Assembly (NCBI RefSeq): GCF_000466985.1 | Contig: NZ_BATC01000021.1 | Location: 1-39,192 of the forward strand | Reading direction: 5' to 3' | From: Brevundimonas abyssalis TAR-001 | GTDB taxonomy: Bacteria > Pseudomonadota > Alphaproteobacteria > Caulobacterales > Caulobacteraceae | Length of the DNA: 39,192 nt | Shown here: one piece after another, positions 1 to 8,383 of the stretch | Position numbering within the stretch: position 1 is the first letter of the stretch | Layout: the number at the start of each line of letters is the position of its first letter | Made by a program: the position numbers and the translations under genes | Notes under the pieces: model-generated | Seen by the model: only the letters and a program-made list of their open reading frames with translations | What the model was told of the DNA's origin: nothing | The model's database searches: none

Positions 1-279
1 GGCATCTCGGGCTATGTGGATGCGCTGTATTTCACCATCACCAGCCTGACCACCACCGGCTATGGCGACATCATCCTGCCCGGCACGTGGGGGCGGCTGC
101 TGTCCATCGCGGTGATGCTGGGCGGGGTCGGGCTGTTCTTCCGCCTGATCCAGTCCCTGAACGTGCCGCACAAGGTGTACTTCCCCTGCCCCACCTGCGG
201 GCTTCAGCGGCATGACCCCGACGCGGTGCACTGCAAGGCCTGCGGCGAGACCATCTGCATCCCCGACGAGGGCCGCTGA
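1..279 (+). CDS. Potassium-channel-like protein, C-terminal part, with zinc-ribbon tail (partial)
   Basis: The gene enters from before the window, so only the last 92 codons are visible, in frame from base 1. They contain the potassium selectivity filter TTTGYGD (bases 49-69), followed by a hydrophobic segment that fits the second transmembrane helix of a two-helix ion channel (Ion_trans_2 family). After it comes a cytoplasmic tail with two CxxC pairs (CPTC and CKAC, then a further Cys in ETIC), which looks like a small zinc ribbon. The filter makes K+ conduction across the inner membrane likely; the function of the zinc-ribbon tail is unknown. Whether a voltage sensor or other domain precedes the pore cannot be seen. 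Confidence 0.85.
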   Translation, partial: GISGYVDALYFTITSLTTTGYGDIILPGTWGRLLSIAVMLGGVGLFFRLIQSLNVPHKVYFPCPTCGLQRHDPDAVHCKACGETICIPDEGR

Positions 280-281
280 CA

Positions 282-295
282 TTACAGGCCTGTAA
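282..295. promoter_or_regulatory. Perfect 14-bp palindrome between channel and peptidase genes
   Basis: TTACAGGCCTGTAA is a perfect palindrome lying three bases after the channel stop codon and 66 bases before the first peptidase start. It could be an operator for a dimeric regulator of the downstream gene. Seven paired bases with no loop and no T-run make a terminator unlikely. Confidence 0.35.
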
Positions 296-361
296 CTTTC
301 CACGCCCCGGCCCGCCCATAGGGTCGCGGCCGCTCACCGCCACATTCGAGGAAAACGCCGC

Positions 362-2533
362 ATGTTCCGTCGTCTGGCCTATCGAGGTCCCGTCCTCGCC
401 GCGCTCGTTCTCAGCCTTTCAGCGACCCATCCCATGGCCCAGACATCTGAACCCACCGACGTCCCCACCCTGACCGAACAGGCCGCGGCGTCCGATCCCT
501 GGCTGTGGCTGGAGGACATCGAGGGCGAGCGGGCCATGGCCTGGGTCGAGGCGCGCAATGCGCATTCGCTGGGCGTGCTGACCGGCGACCCGCGCTATGA
601 CGACCTCCATTCCACGGCGCTTGATCTGGTGCAGGCGCGGGACCGCATTCCCTTCCCCGCCTTCCGGCACTCGGCGGGCGGGCAGCGCACCGTCGACAAT
701 TTCTGGCAGGACGCGAACCATGTGCGCGGCGTCTGGCGCCGGGCGACCCTGGACAGCTACCGCACCGACACGCCCGAGTGGCGGACCATCCTCGACGTCG
801 ACGCCCTGGCCTCGGCCGAGAACGCCAACTGGGTCTGGAAGGGCGCCGAGTGCCTGGCCCCCGACGAACGCCTGTGCCTGGTCAGTCTGTCGGACGGCGG
901 CAAGGACGCCGTGGTCATGCGCGAGTTCGACCGCGAGACCGGCCAGTTCATCGAGAACGGCTTCGACCTGCCCGAATCCAAGGGCGCCGCCGGATGGGTC
1001 GATGAGAACACCCTGCTGGTCTATCGCGATTTCGGCGACGGCACCCTGACCGATTCCGGCTACGCCATGACCGTGCGTCGCCTGACCCGCGGCCAGTCCA
1101 TCGACGCGGCGCCGGAGGTGTTCCGGGGCGAGCCCGAAGACGTGCTGGTGGCCGGTTACACCCTGCGCGACGCGGACGGCGTGGTGCACGCCGAGATGGT
1201 GGACCGGGCGGTCACCTTCTTCGAGACCGAAAGCTATTTCCTGACCGACGCCGGGGCGGTGCGCATCAACCTGCCCGCCCGCCGCTCGATCCAGGGCCTG
1301 CTGGACGGCCGGATGATCGTCACCACCGACCAGGACTGGATCGACGGGGCGGGGACCGCCTTCGAGGCCGGCGACCTGATCGCCTTCGACCTGGAGGCGC
1401 TGAAGGCCGATCCGCAGGGCTCGGTCGGCGAGCTGGTCCTGCGGCCGGGCGAGCGGGAATCCGTCGAGGACGTGACCCTGACCCGCAACCGGCTGGTGGT
1501 CGCCCTGTACGAGAACGTGCGCGGCGCGGCCTACGCCTACCACCGCGCGGAAAGCGGCTGGGTCCGCGAGCGCCTGAACCTGCCCGAAAACGCCTCGGTG
1601 AGCCTGAGCTCGGCCAGCAGCGAGGACGACCTGCTGTTCGTCAGCGTCAGGGGCTATCTGACGCCCGACACCCTGTGGCTGGCCGACACCGCCTCGGGCG
1701 CGCTCGAGACGGTCAAGAGCCTGCCGCCCAAGTTCGACGCCGAGGGCATGCATGTGGAGCAGCATCAGGCCCGCTCCGCCGACGGGACCATGGTCCCCTA
1801 TTTCGTGGTCAGCCGCGACGGCATCGCCACGGACGGATCGAACCCGACGCTGCTCTACGGCTACGGCGGCTTCCAGGTCTCGCTGCTGCCCAGCTATTCG
1901 GCCACGGTGGGCAAGCTGTGGCTGGAGCGCGGCGGCGTCTATGTGGTGGCCAACACCCGGGGCGGCGGCGAGTTCGGCCCCGGCTGGCACCAGGCGGCGC
2001 AAGGGGCGAACCGACAGCGCGCCCACGAGGACTTCCAGGCCGTGGCCGAGGACCTGATCGCGCGCGGCGTCACCAGCCCCCGCCGCCTCGGCGTCATGGG
2101 CGGGTCGCAGGGCGGGCTGTTCATGGGCGCCCTGCTGACCCAGCGGCCCGACCTGATCAATGCGGCCATCATCCAGGTGCCCCTGTTCGACATGCTGCGC
2201 TACCACACCCTGCTGGCCGGGGCCTCCTGGATGGGCGAGTACGGCAATCCGGACATCGCCGAACAGCGCGAATGGATCGCCGCCTATTCGCCCTATCAGG
2301 CCCTGTCGGCCGATGCGGACTATCCGGAAGTGTTCATCCACACCTCCACCAAGGACGACCGTGTCCACCCCGGCCACGCCCGAAAGGCGGCGGCGCAGCT
2401 TGAAGCGCTGGGCCATGAGGTGCTGTTCTACGAGAACACCGACGGCGGCCACGCAGCCGGCGCCAATCTGCGCGAGACGGCCCGCCGGCTGGCGCTGGAA
2501 TACACCTATCTGACGCGCCGGCTGATGGACTGA
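362..2533 (+). CDS. Secreted prolyl oligopeptidase family (S9A) serine peptidase
   Basis: A 723-residue protein with an N-terminal Sec signal peptide (hydrophobic stretch about residues 9-22, likely cleavage after HPMA), so periplasmic or secreted. The opening WLWLEDIEGERAMAWV matches the start of bacterial S9A prolyl oligopeptidases. A beta-propeller-like region (about 90-450) precedes the alpha/beta hydrolase domain. The catalytic triad is visible: Ser582 in GGSQGG, Asp665/666 in KDDRVHP and His697 in GGHAAG. The family cleaves short peptides, classically after proline. A GAGGAAAA ribosome site lies upstream of the ATG. The next gene is a paralogue 44 bp downstream in the same direction, so the two are probably co-transcribed. 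The nucleophile elbow GGSQGG is a variant of the more common GxSNGG. Confidence 0.93.
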   Translation: MFRRLAYRGPVLAALVLSLSATHPMAQTSEPTDVPTLTEQAAASDPWLWLEDIEGERAMAWVEARNAHSLGVLTGDPRYDDLHSTALDLVQARDRIPFPAFRHSAGGQRTVDNFWQDANHVRGVWRRATLDSYRTDTPEWRTILDVDALASAENANWVWKGAECLAPDERLCLVSLSDGGKDAVVMREFDRETGQFIENGFDLPESKGAAGWVDENTLLVYRDFGDGTLTDSGYAMTVRRLTRGQSIDAAPEVFRGEPEDVLVAGYTLRDADGVVHAEMVDRAVTFFETESYFLTDAGAVRINLPARRSIQGLLDGRMIVTTDQDWIDGAGTAFEAGDLIAFDLEALKADPQGSVGELVLRPGERESVEDVTLTRNRLVVALYENVRGAAYAYHRAESGWVRERLNLPENASVSLSSASSEDDLLFVSVRGYLTPDTLWLADTASGALETVKSLPPKFDAEGMHVEQHQARSADGTMVPYFVVSRDGIATDGSNPTLLYGYGGFQVSLLPSYSATVGKLWLERGGVYVVANTRGGGEFGPGWHQAAQGANRQRAHEDFQAVAEDLIARGVTSPRRLGVMGGSQGGLFMGALLTQRPDLINAAIIQVPLFDMLRYHTLLAGASWMGEYGNPDIAEQREWIAAYSPYQALSADADYPEVFIHTSTKDDRVHPGHARKAAAQLEALGHEVLFYENTDGGHAAGANLRETARRLALEYTYLTRRLMD

Positions 2534-2577
2534 CCCGGGCGTTCGGCAAAAACAGAATAAAACGGAGCGTAACGTCC

Positions 2578-4797
2578 ATGAACCGACTGATCCTGTCCGC
2601 CGCCGCCTCGGCGCTGATGCTGGGCGCCTGCGCCACCGAAAGCCCCGCAGAGGCGGCGCGCATCATCCAGGACGCGACAAGGGCTGCAGCCGACGCCGCC
2701 CTCGCCGCCCCACCCCCGCATCTGCCCGCCGACCTGTCCCCCGCTTCGGTGGCCGCCGCCGACGAGTTCATCTGGCTGGAGGAGGTTCAGGGCGAGCGAG
2801 CGCTGGCCTTCGTGGAGCAGTCCAACACGCGCGCCCTGTCGCGGCTGGAAGGCGATCCGCGCTACGAGCCCTTCCGGCGCGAGGCCTACGCCATCCTGTC
2901 GGCCCAGGACCGCATCCCCACGCCCCGGTTCCAGGGCGACGGTCTGGTCAATTTCTGGCAGGACGACCAGCATCCCAAGGGCATCTGGCGACGCACGACG
3001 CGGGAGTCCTACGCTTCGGGCAACACCGAATGGGAGACCATTCTGGACATCGACGCCCTGGCCCGCGCCGAGGGGCGTGACTGGGTCTGGAAGGGCGCCG
3101 GGTGCCTGGCGCCGGACGAGCGCTACTGCCTGGTGAACCTGTCCAACGGCGGCCAGGACGCGGTCGAGGTGCGCGAGTTCGATACGCAGACCGGCCAATT
3201 CGTGGAGGGTGGCTTCCGCCTGCCCGAGGGCAAGCACCGGGTGACCTGGCTGGACGCCGACACCCTGCTGGTGGCCACCGACTTCGGCGAGGGCACCCTC
3301 ACCGAGAGCGGCTATCCCTACATCGTGCGGGCTCTGTCGCGGGGCCAGTCGCTGGCGCAGGCGACGGAGATCTATCGCGGCGAACAGGGCGACGGCGGCT
3401 ATGGCGTCAGCCCCTCGGTCTATCGCGGCCCCGACGGCCAGGTGGAGGCGGTGATCATCACCCGCCCGCTGGACACCTTCAACGCCGAGCGCTGGCAGGT
3501 GGTGGACGGCCAGGCCGTGCGCCTGAACCTGCCGCCCAAGGTGGACATCCACGGGACCATGGGCGACCGGCTGATCCTGACCGCCGAGGAAGACTGGACC
3601 TTCGGCGGCCACGCCATCGAGACCGGCGATCTGGCGGCCGTCCCGCTGGCGGCCCTGCGCGCTGAGACGGCCCCGGCGCTGTCGGCCTCGCCGGTGATCT
3701 TCGCGCCGACCGCCCGCCAGTCGGTCAACGGCGTGGCCATCACCAACGGCCACGTGGTGGCCAGCGTGCTGGACAATGTCTCCGGCGGACTGATCCGCTT
3801 CGCCCCCCGCGGCGGCAGCTGGACCCAGACCGCCCTGCCCACGCCCGAAAACGTCTCCGTCAGCCTGGTGGACGCCAGCCGGGGCCACGAGGACATGTTC
3901 TATTACGTCCAGGGCTTCCTGACTCCCTCGACCCTGTCCCAGGCCGATGTGGCGAGCGCCCGCTCCGAGGTCCTGCGCGAGAGCCCGGCCCGTTTCAACG
4001 CCGCGACCCATGTGGTGGAGCAGCACTCGGTCGCCTCCACCGACGGGACCGAGATTCCCTACTTCCTGGTCCGCCCGCGCGATCAGGCCAATGACGGCTC
4101 GGCGCCCACCATCCTGTTCGGCTACGGCGGCTTCAACATCCCCATGCTGCCCGGCTATGCGGGCCAGCTGGGCAAGCTGTGGCTGGAGCAGGGCGGCAGC
4201 TATGTGGTGGCCAATATCCGCGGCGGCGGCGAGTTCGGACCCGGCTGGCACCAGGCGGCCCTGAACGACAATCGCCAGCGGTCCTTCGACGATTTCGCGG
4301 CGGTGGCCCGGGACCTGATCGACCGGGGCGTCACCTCGCCCGACCATCTGGGCATCTACGGCCGCTCCAACGGCGGGGTGCTGACCTCGGTGGCCGTGAC
4401 CCAGAACCCGGACCTGTTCGACGCGGCGGTGATCGAAAGCCCCCTGATCGACATGCTGCGCTATCACGAGATGCCCGCGGGGGCCTCGTGGATCGGCGAG
4501 TACGGCGACCCGCGCATCCCCGAGGAAGCCGCCTGGATCGCGGAATACTCCGCCTATCAGCAGCTGCGCCCCGAGGTGGACTATCCGGTGGTCTACATCA
4601 CCACCAACACCCTGGATGACCGGGTGCACCCCGGTCACGCGCGCAAATTCGCCGCGCGTCTTGAGGCCCAGGGCCACGATCATCTGTATTTCGAGGACAC
4701 CTCGGGCGGGCACAGCTATGACGCCGATCCGGCCGCCAACGCGCGGCGCTGGGCCCGGCACTATGTCTATTTCGCCCAGCAGCTGATGGACGACTGA
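2578..4797 (+). CDS. Prolyl oligopeptidase family (S9A) peptidase, lipoprotein
   Basis: A 739-residue paralogue of the preceding gene, with the same domain order. It differs at the N-terminus: LMLGAC is a lipobox with Cys18, so this copy should be membrane-anchored as a lipoprotein, whereas its neighbour has an ordinary signal peptide. The propeller-like region spans about 100-465 and the hydrolase domain the remainder. The triad is Ser597 in GRSNGG, Asp680/681 in LDDRVHP and His712 in SGGHSYD. The family hydrolyses oligopeptides. Tandem duplication followed by a change in localisation is the simplest reading. The intergenic hairpins that follow suggest that the transcript ends here. Confidence 0.93.
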   Translation: MNRLILSAAASALMLGACATESPAEAARIIQDATRAAADAALAAPPPHLPADLSPASVAAADEFIWLEEVQGERALAFVEQSNTRALSRLEGDPRYEPFRREAYAILSAQDRIPTPRFQGDGLVNFWQDDQHPKGIWRRTTRESYASGNTEWETILDIDALARAEGRDWVWKGAGCLAPDERYCLVNLSNGGQDAVEVREFDTQTGQFVEGGFRLPEGKHRVTWLDADTLLVATDFGEGTLTESGYPYIVRALSRGQSLAQATEIYRGEQGDGGYGVSPSVYRGPDGQVEAVIITRPLDTFNAERWQVVDGQAVRLNLPPKVDIHGTMGDRLILTAEEDWTFGGHAIETGDLAAVPLAALRAETAPALSASPVIFAPTARQSVNGVAITNGHVVASVLDNVSGGLIRFAPRGGSWTQTALPTPENVSVSLVDASRGHEDMFYYVQGFLTPSTLSQADVASARSEVLRESPARFNAATHVVEQHSVASTDGTEIPYFLVRPRDQANDGSAPTILFGYGGFNIPMLPGYAGQLGKLWLEQGGSYVVANIRGGGEFGPGWHQAALNDNRQRSFDDFAAVARDLIDRGVTSPDHLGIYGRSNGGVLTSVAVTQNPDLFDAAVIESPLIDMLRYHEMPAGASWIGEYGDPRIPEEAAWIAEYSAYQQLRPEVDYPVVYITTNTLDDRVHPGHARKFAARLEAQGHDHLYFEDTSGGHSYDADPAANARRWARHYVYFAQQLMDD

Positions 4798-4801
4798 GGC
4801 T

Positions 4802-4863
4802 AGAGCCTGATCGGTTGAGGTGGAATCGCTTCGCGATCCCACCGATGCCGTGAATCAGGCTCT
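4802..4863. repeat. Intergenic hairpin element 1 (REP-like)
   Basis: The outer arms AGAGCCTGAT (4802-4811) and ATCAGGCTCT (4854-4863) are exact inverted repeats. Inside them GGTGGAATCGC (4819-4829) pairs with GCGATCCCACC (4833-4843) with one mismatch across a 3-base TTC loop. The element begins 4 bp after the peptidase stop. It resembles the dispersed intergenic palindromes of alphaproteobacterial genomes and may stabilise or end the upstream transcript. No second copy was seen in this window. Confidence 0.6.
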
Positions 4864-4872
4864 CGCATTATG

Positions 4873-4928
4873 CTGGACCGAAATCTGAGCCCGGCTGGAC
4901 TGCGTCCAACCGAACCGATTTCGTCCAG
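4873..4928. repeat. Intergenic hairpin element 2
   Basis: CTGGACCGAAAT (4873-4884) pairs with ATTTCGTCCAG (4918-4928) with one bulged C. A short inner inverted repeat (GCTGGAC / GTCCAAC) lies between the arms. The element sits directly after the first hairpin, so the 204-bp gap between the peptidase and the DUF1223 gene is mostly foldable sequence. No T-run follows, so it is not a classic terminator. Confidence 0.4.
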
Positions 4929-5001
4929 GGATCACGCGCTCGGGAACCGGTTCACGCCAAGTTGAGTCCCGTTTTCGAACGCCTGGACTAGGGTGCGCGC
5001 C

Positions 5002-5751
5002 ATGAAGGGCATCTGGGGTCTGATAACAGCCGGGGCGGCCGCAGTCGTCATGAGCGGCGCGGCGTCGTCCAGCGCGCAAACGGCCTCCGCAGGATCGGGG
5101 TCGCGTGTCTCGACGCCCGTCGAGCCCGTGGTGGTGGAGCTGTTCACCGCCCAGGGTTGCTCCGGCTGTCCAGAGGCCAACGCCCTGCTGGAAGGGCTGG
5201 CCGAACGGCCCGGCGTGATCGCCCTGACCTATGCGGTGGACTACTGGGACTATCTGGGCTGGCCCGACACCTTCGCCCAGCCCGCCTTCGCCGAACGCCA
5301 GCGGGCCTATCAGGACCGGCTTCGGCTGCGGGACGTCTACACGCCCCAGGTGATCATCGACGGCAGCCGCCAGTTCTCCGGCGCGCGCGGCGCAGAGATC
5401 GAGAGCGTGGTGGAGGAGGAAGCCGAGCGCCTGATCTTCATGCCCGAGGTGGAGTTCCGCGAAACCGGAGACCGGGTGGGCGTCGGCTCAGGCCGCGCAC
5501 CCGAGGGCGGGGCCGAGGTCTGGCTGGTCCGCTATCGGTCCGGCCCCCAGATCGTGCAGGTGGGCGAGGGCGAGAACCGGGGCATCGAGGTCCGGCACGC
5601 CAATGTGGTTCGCGAGGTCACCCGCCTGGGCGAATGGCGCGGACGGCCGATCCTGCTGAGTTTGCCCGAACCGTCCGAAGACGGTCTGCACATGGCCGTG
5701 CTGGTCCAGGCCATGGACGACGGCCGCATCCTGGCGGCCGCGACCCGCTAG
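5002..5751 (+). CDS. DUF1223 family exported thioredoxin-like protein
   Basis: A 249-residue protein when started at the ATG; an in-frame GTG lies three codons earlier at 4993. The N-terminus is a signal peptide ending near SSSAQ. The mature part begins with VVVELFTAQGCSGCPEAN, the DUF1223 hallmark: a thioredoxin-like fold with a CxxC pair (Cys56, Cys59, numbered from the ATG as 53 and 56). It is followed by the family segments VDYWDYLGWPDTFA and YTPQVIIDG. It probably acts in the periplasm as a redox or disulfide-related protein, but no biochemical role is established for the family as far as I know. It stands alone between the hairpin repeats and the protease operon. Confidence 0.88.
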   Translation: MKGIWGLITAGAAAVVMSGAASSSAQTASAGSGSRVSTPVEPVVVELFTAQGCSGCPEANALLEGLAERPGVIALTYAVDYWDYLGWPDTFAQPAFAERQRAYQDRLRLRDVYTPQVIIDGSRQFSGARGAEIESVVEEEAERLIFMPEVEFRETGDRVGVGSGRAPEGGAEVWLVRYRSGPQIVQVGEGENRGIEVRHANVVREVTRLGEWRGRPILLSLPEPSEDGLHMAVLVQAMDDGRILAAATR

Positions 5752-5896
5752 TTTCCGTCATATTCGATCAGTGTCCCGTGCGGGCCGCCCGGCCCAGAAC
5801 AGGGGCGTGGCGCTCTGTCCGCTGGACCGGAGTCGACCTCAAGTGAAATTTCTGATCGAGTTCCGTTCGGCGAACGGTGGGGAGATCGGGGGATCC

Positions 5897-6634
5897 GTGG
5901 GCGTGGCGTTGAGGACATCCAGATTGCGGCGGCGTGGGCTGGTCGCCGGGGCGGCTCTGGGACTGGGGCTGGCGTTGACCGTGGGCGGAGCCCAGGCGGA
6001 CGATTCCCAGCCCCGGGCCGTGGATCCTTCGTCCGACGTGGCGGAGGCGGCGGCGGTGCATCAGGCGGTGACGGCGGCGCGCGTGGCCGCCTGGGGCCGC
6101 AAGACGGGCGACGCCCAGGCCCTGACCCTGGCCGCACGGATGCTGGCCGAAATCCCTTTCCGCCATCCCGAGCCGGACCGCATCCCCGAGGCGCGCGCCG
6201 GAATGCAGGATGACCCCGGGGCCGAACCGTTCACCGTGGCCGGACTGCTGGATGAGGCCGAAACCCTGGCGCGCGGAGACGGTCAGACCCTTGAGGACAT
6301 CGAGGCGGTGCGCGCCGCCGCCGCCCGGGGGGTGACGAACTCGCCGTTCGGCCAGGGGCCCGTCCTGACCCGTCGCGACGTCCAGGCCCGCCAGACCTAC
6401 TGGTTCGAGGCGGACGTGACGGGCGGCGAGGTGCTGCGCGTGGCCGCCATCGGCGACGGCGACACCGACATCGACATGATCGTGCGGGCCCCTGACGGCC
6501 GCGTGCTGTGCGAGGACGGGGCCTACGACCACTTTCCGGTCTGCACCCTGACGCCGTCGGCGGACACGCGACTGAGGGTCGAGATCATCAACCGCGGCGC
6601 GGTGTGGACCCGTGTCCGCATCCTGAGCAATTGA
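5897..6634 (+). CDS. Exported protein with C-terminal PPC-like beta domain, first gene of the CHAT/caspase operon
   Basis: I start this at GTG 5897 because a signal peptide (RLRRRGLVAGAALG..., cleavage near AQA-DD) follows at once and a GGAGATCGGGGG ribosome site precedes it; the frame is open back to 5771. The mature protein has an Ala-rich helical part (about residues 35-150) and a C-terminal beta region of about 90 residues. The beta region resembles bacterial pre-peptidase C-terminal (PPC) domains: a DTDIDMIVRAPDG strand pattern and two cysteines that could form a disulfide. No catalytic motif is visible. It ends 11 bp before the CHAT protease gene, which is 4 bp from the caspase gene, so all three should be co-expressed. 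It is probably a binding, substrate or regulatory partner of the two proteases. The PPC assignment is by pattern only. Confidence 0.72.
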   Translation: MGVALRTSRLRRRGLVAGAALGLGLALTVGGAQADDSQPRAVDPSSDVAEAAAVHQAVTAARVAAWGRKTGDAQALTLAARMLAEIPFRHPEPDRIPEARAGMQDDPGAEPFTVAGLLDEAETLARGDGQTLEDIEAVRAAAARGVTNSPFGQGPVLTRRDVQARQTYWFEADVTGGEVLRVAAIGDGDTDIDMIVRAPDGRVLCEDGAYDHFPVCTLTPSADTRLRVEIINRGAVWTRVRILSN

Positions 6635-6645
6635 CGGGGGGCGCA

Positions 6646-8379
6646 ATGGCCGGATCACGGATCGGGAGCCTGGCGAGGGCGGCGGGATTGGCCGCCGTGC
6701 TGGTGCTCGGCGCGGCGACGGGGGGATCGGCGCGGGTCGATGACACCTATGAGAGCCTGCGCGCCGAAGCCTTCGAGGCGGCCCAGTGGGCCATCGCCTC
6801 GGACGCCGCCGACGCCCTGGCCAAGGTGTCCGCCCGCTTCGCCCAGGGCGACGACGCCATCGGCCGGCTGGCGGAGGGGCGCGAAGCCCTGATCACCCGC
6901 CGCGACCGGCTGGAGCACGAGATCGAGCGGCTCTACGCCCTCGATGACGAGGCGTCCCGTCAGCGGCGTGAAACGGCCCGGGCCGAGTACGACCAGACCC
7001 TGGACCGCCTGCGCACCGTGGACGCCGAGATCGAGACCCGGTTCCCGGCCTATTCGGAACTGACCAGCCCCCAGGCCCTGACCGTCGAGGAGACCCAGGG
7101 CCTTCTGCGCGAGGACGAAGGGCTCCTGCTCGTGCTGGTGAACCCCGAAGCGGCCTATGTCTGGGCCCTGACGCGCGACCGGGTCGAATGGGCCCGTTCG
7201 GAATCCCTGGGCCAGGAGGAGATGGCCGCGGCCGTGGCGCGGCTGCGCGCCTCCCTGACCACCGCGGCGGCGCGGGGCCAGCCCTATATCGACCCGTCCC
7301 TGCTGCAGGATCAGACCGACACCGCCTTCGACCGGGCCGAAGCCCACCGCATCTACAGCGAGCTGATCGCGCCGGTCGAGGACGTGTTCCGGGGACGATC
7401 GACCCTGATCACCGTGACCTCCGGCGACCTGTCCGCCCTGCCGCTGGCGCTGCTGCCCACCGAGGCGCCGGACGGGGCCGATGATTCCGCCGCGGCGCTG
7501 GCCGCCACGCCCTGGCTGATCGATCGCTACGCCCTGGCGGCCCTGCCGTCCGTATCCAGCCTGACGGCCCTGCGCTGTCACCTGGTGTCCGATCCCGCCC
7601 TGCGCAGTCCCGGCTGCCCCCCCGCCCCCGCCGGTCCCGCCCCTCAGGCGGCGGCGGGAGAGCGCATCGAGCTGGTCGCCTTCGGCGCCCCTGTTCTGGC
7701 GGGTCACGCCGTCGGCGCCGCGCGAGGCGCGCCGCCCGCGGGCGATCTGATGGGCGACGGCCCGCTGGCCGACGTTGAGCGCCTGCGCGCCCTGCCGGCC
7801 CTGCCCGGCTCGCGCGCCGAGCTGGAGGCGCTGCAGTCCCGCTATCCCCGCAGCCTGGTGCGCATGGGCGAGGCGGCCACCGAGACCGCCGTGCGCCAGA
7901 CGGACCGCGAGGCCCTGTCGCGCGCCCGCTTCGTGGTGTTCTCCACCCACGGCCTGCTGGCCGGGTCCGATCAGGCCGAGCCGGGGCTGGTGCTGACTCC
8001 GCCGTCCATCGGCACCGCCGAGGACGACGGCTATCTCAGCGCCTCGGAAGCGGCCGAACTGCGCCTCAGCGCCGACTTCGTGGTGCTGTCCGCCTGCAAC
8101 ACCGCCGCCTCCGACGGCCAGCCTGGAGGCGAGGGCCTGTCGGGCCTGGCACGCGCCTTCTTCTACGCCGGGGCGCGGTCGCTGGTGGTGTCCCACTGGG
8201 AGGTGTCGGACGCCGCCACCACCGAGCTGATGACCCGCACCTTCGCCGCCCTGGACGACGCCGACATCGGCGAGCGGGCCCGGGCCCTGCGCGAAGGCAT
8301 GCGGGCGGTGCGCGACAACCCCCGCTGGGCGCACCCGGCCTACTGGGCGCCCTTCACCCTGGTGGGCGAGCCGGGCTGA
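6646..8379 (+). CDS. Exported CHAT-domain cysteine protease
   Basis: A 577-residue protein starting at ATG 6646, with a GGGGGGCG ribosome site upstream. Residues 1-28 form a signal peptide. Residues about 60-125 are charged and helical, probably coiled coil, in place of the TPR repeats that usually precede CHAT. From about residue 145 the sequence is a CHAT domain, the caspase-clan fold also found in HetF and separase relatives. The catalytic dyad is visible: His435 in STHG and Cys484 in LSACNTA, followed by the conserved GLARAFFYAGARSLVVSHW region and a C-terminal HPAYWAPFTLVG. A signal peptide is notable because many CHAT proteins act inside the cell. It is sandwiched between the PPC-like protein and the caspase-like protease, suggesting one exported proteolytic unit. 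Confidence 0.9.
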   Translation: MAGSRIGSLARAAGLAAVLVLGAATGGSARVDDTYESLRAEAFEAAQWAIASDAADALAKVSARFAQGDDAIGRLAEGREALITRRDRLEHEIERLYALDDEASRQRRETARAEYDQTLDRLRTVDAEIETRFPAYSELTSPQALTVEETQGLLREDEGLLLVLVNPEAAYVWALTRDRVEWARSESLGQEEMAAAVARLRASLTTAAARGQPYIDPSLLQDQTDTAFDRAEAHRIYSELIAPVEDVFRGRSTLITVTSGDLSALPLALLPTEAPDGADDSAAALAATPWLIDRYALAALPSVSSLTALRCHLVSDPALRSPGCPPAPAGPAPQAAAGERIELVAFGAPVLAGHAVGAARGAPPAGDLMGDGPLADVERLRALPALPGSRAELEALQSRYPRSLVRMGEAATETAVRQTDREALSRARFVVFSTHGLLAGSDQAEPGLVLTPPSIGTAEDDGYLSASEAAELRLSADFVVLSACNTAASDGQPGGEGLSGLARAFFYAGARSLVVSHWEVSDAATTELMTRTFAALDDADIGERARALREGMRAVRDNPRWAHPAYWAPFTLVGEPG

Positions 8380-8383
8380 TCGC

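Noticed and set aside
419..2452. Long open frame antisense to the first prolyl oligopeptidase
   Set aside because: It lies opposite a gene with an intact catalytic triad. Its His/Gly/Val/Gln-rich translation is the usual mirror of high-GC coding DNA and shows no domain.
2506..4842. Open frame of 778 codons antisense to the second peptidase
   Set aside because: Same shadow effect. It has no ribosome site or recognisable motif, and the sense gene is certain.
5771..5896. Upstream start of the PPC-like protein
   Set aside because: The extra 42 residues would bury the signal peptide; the GTG at 5897 has a ribosome site and places the signal at the N-terminus.
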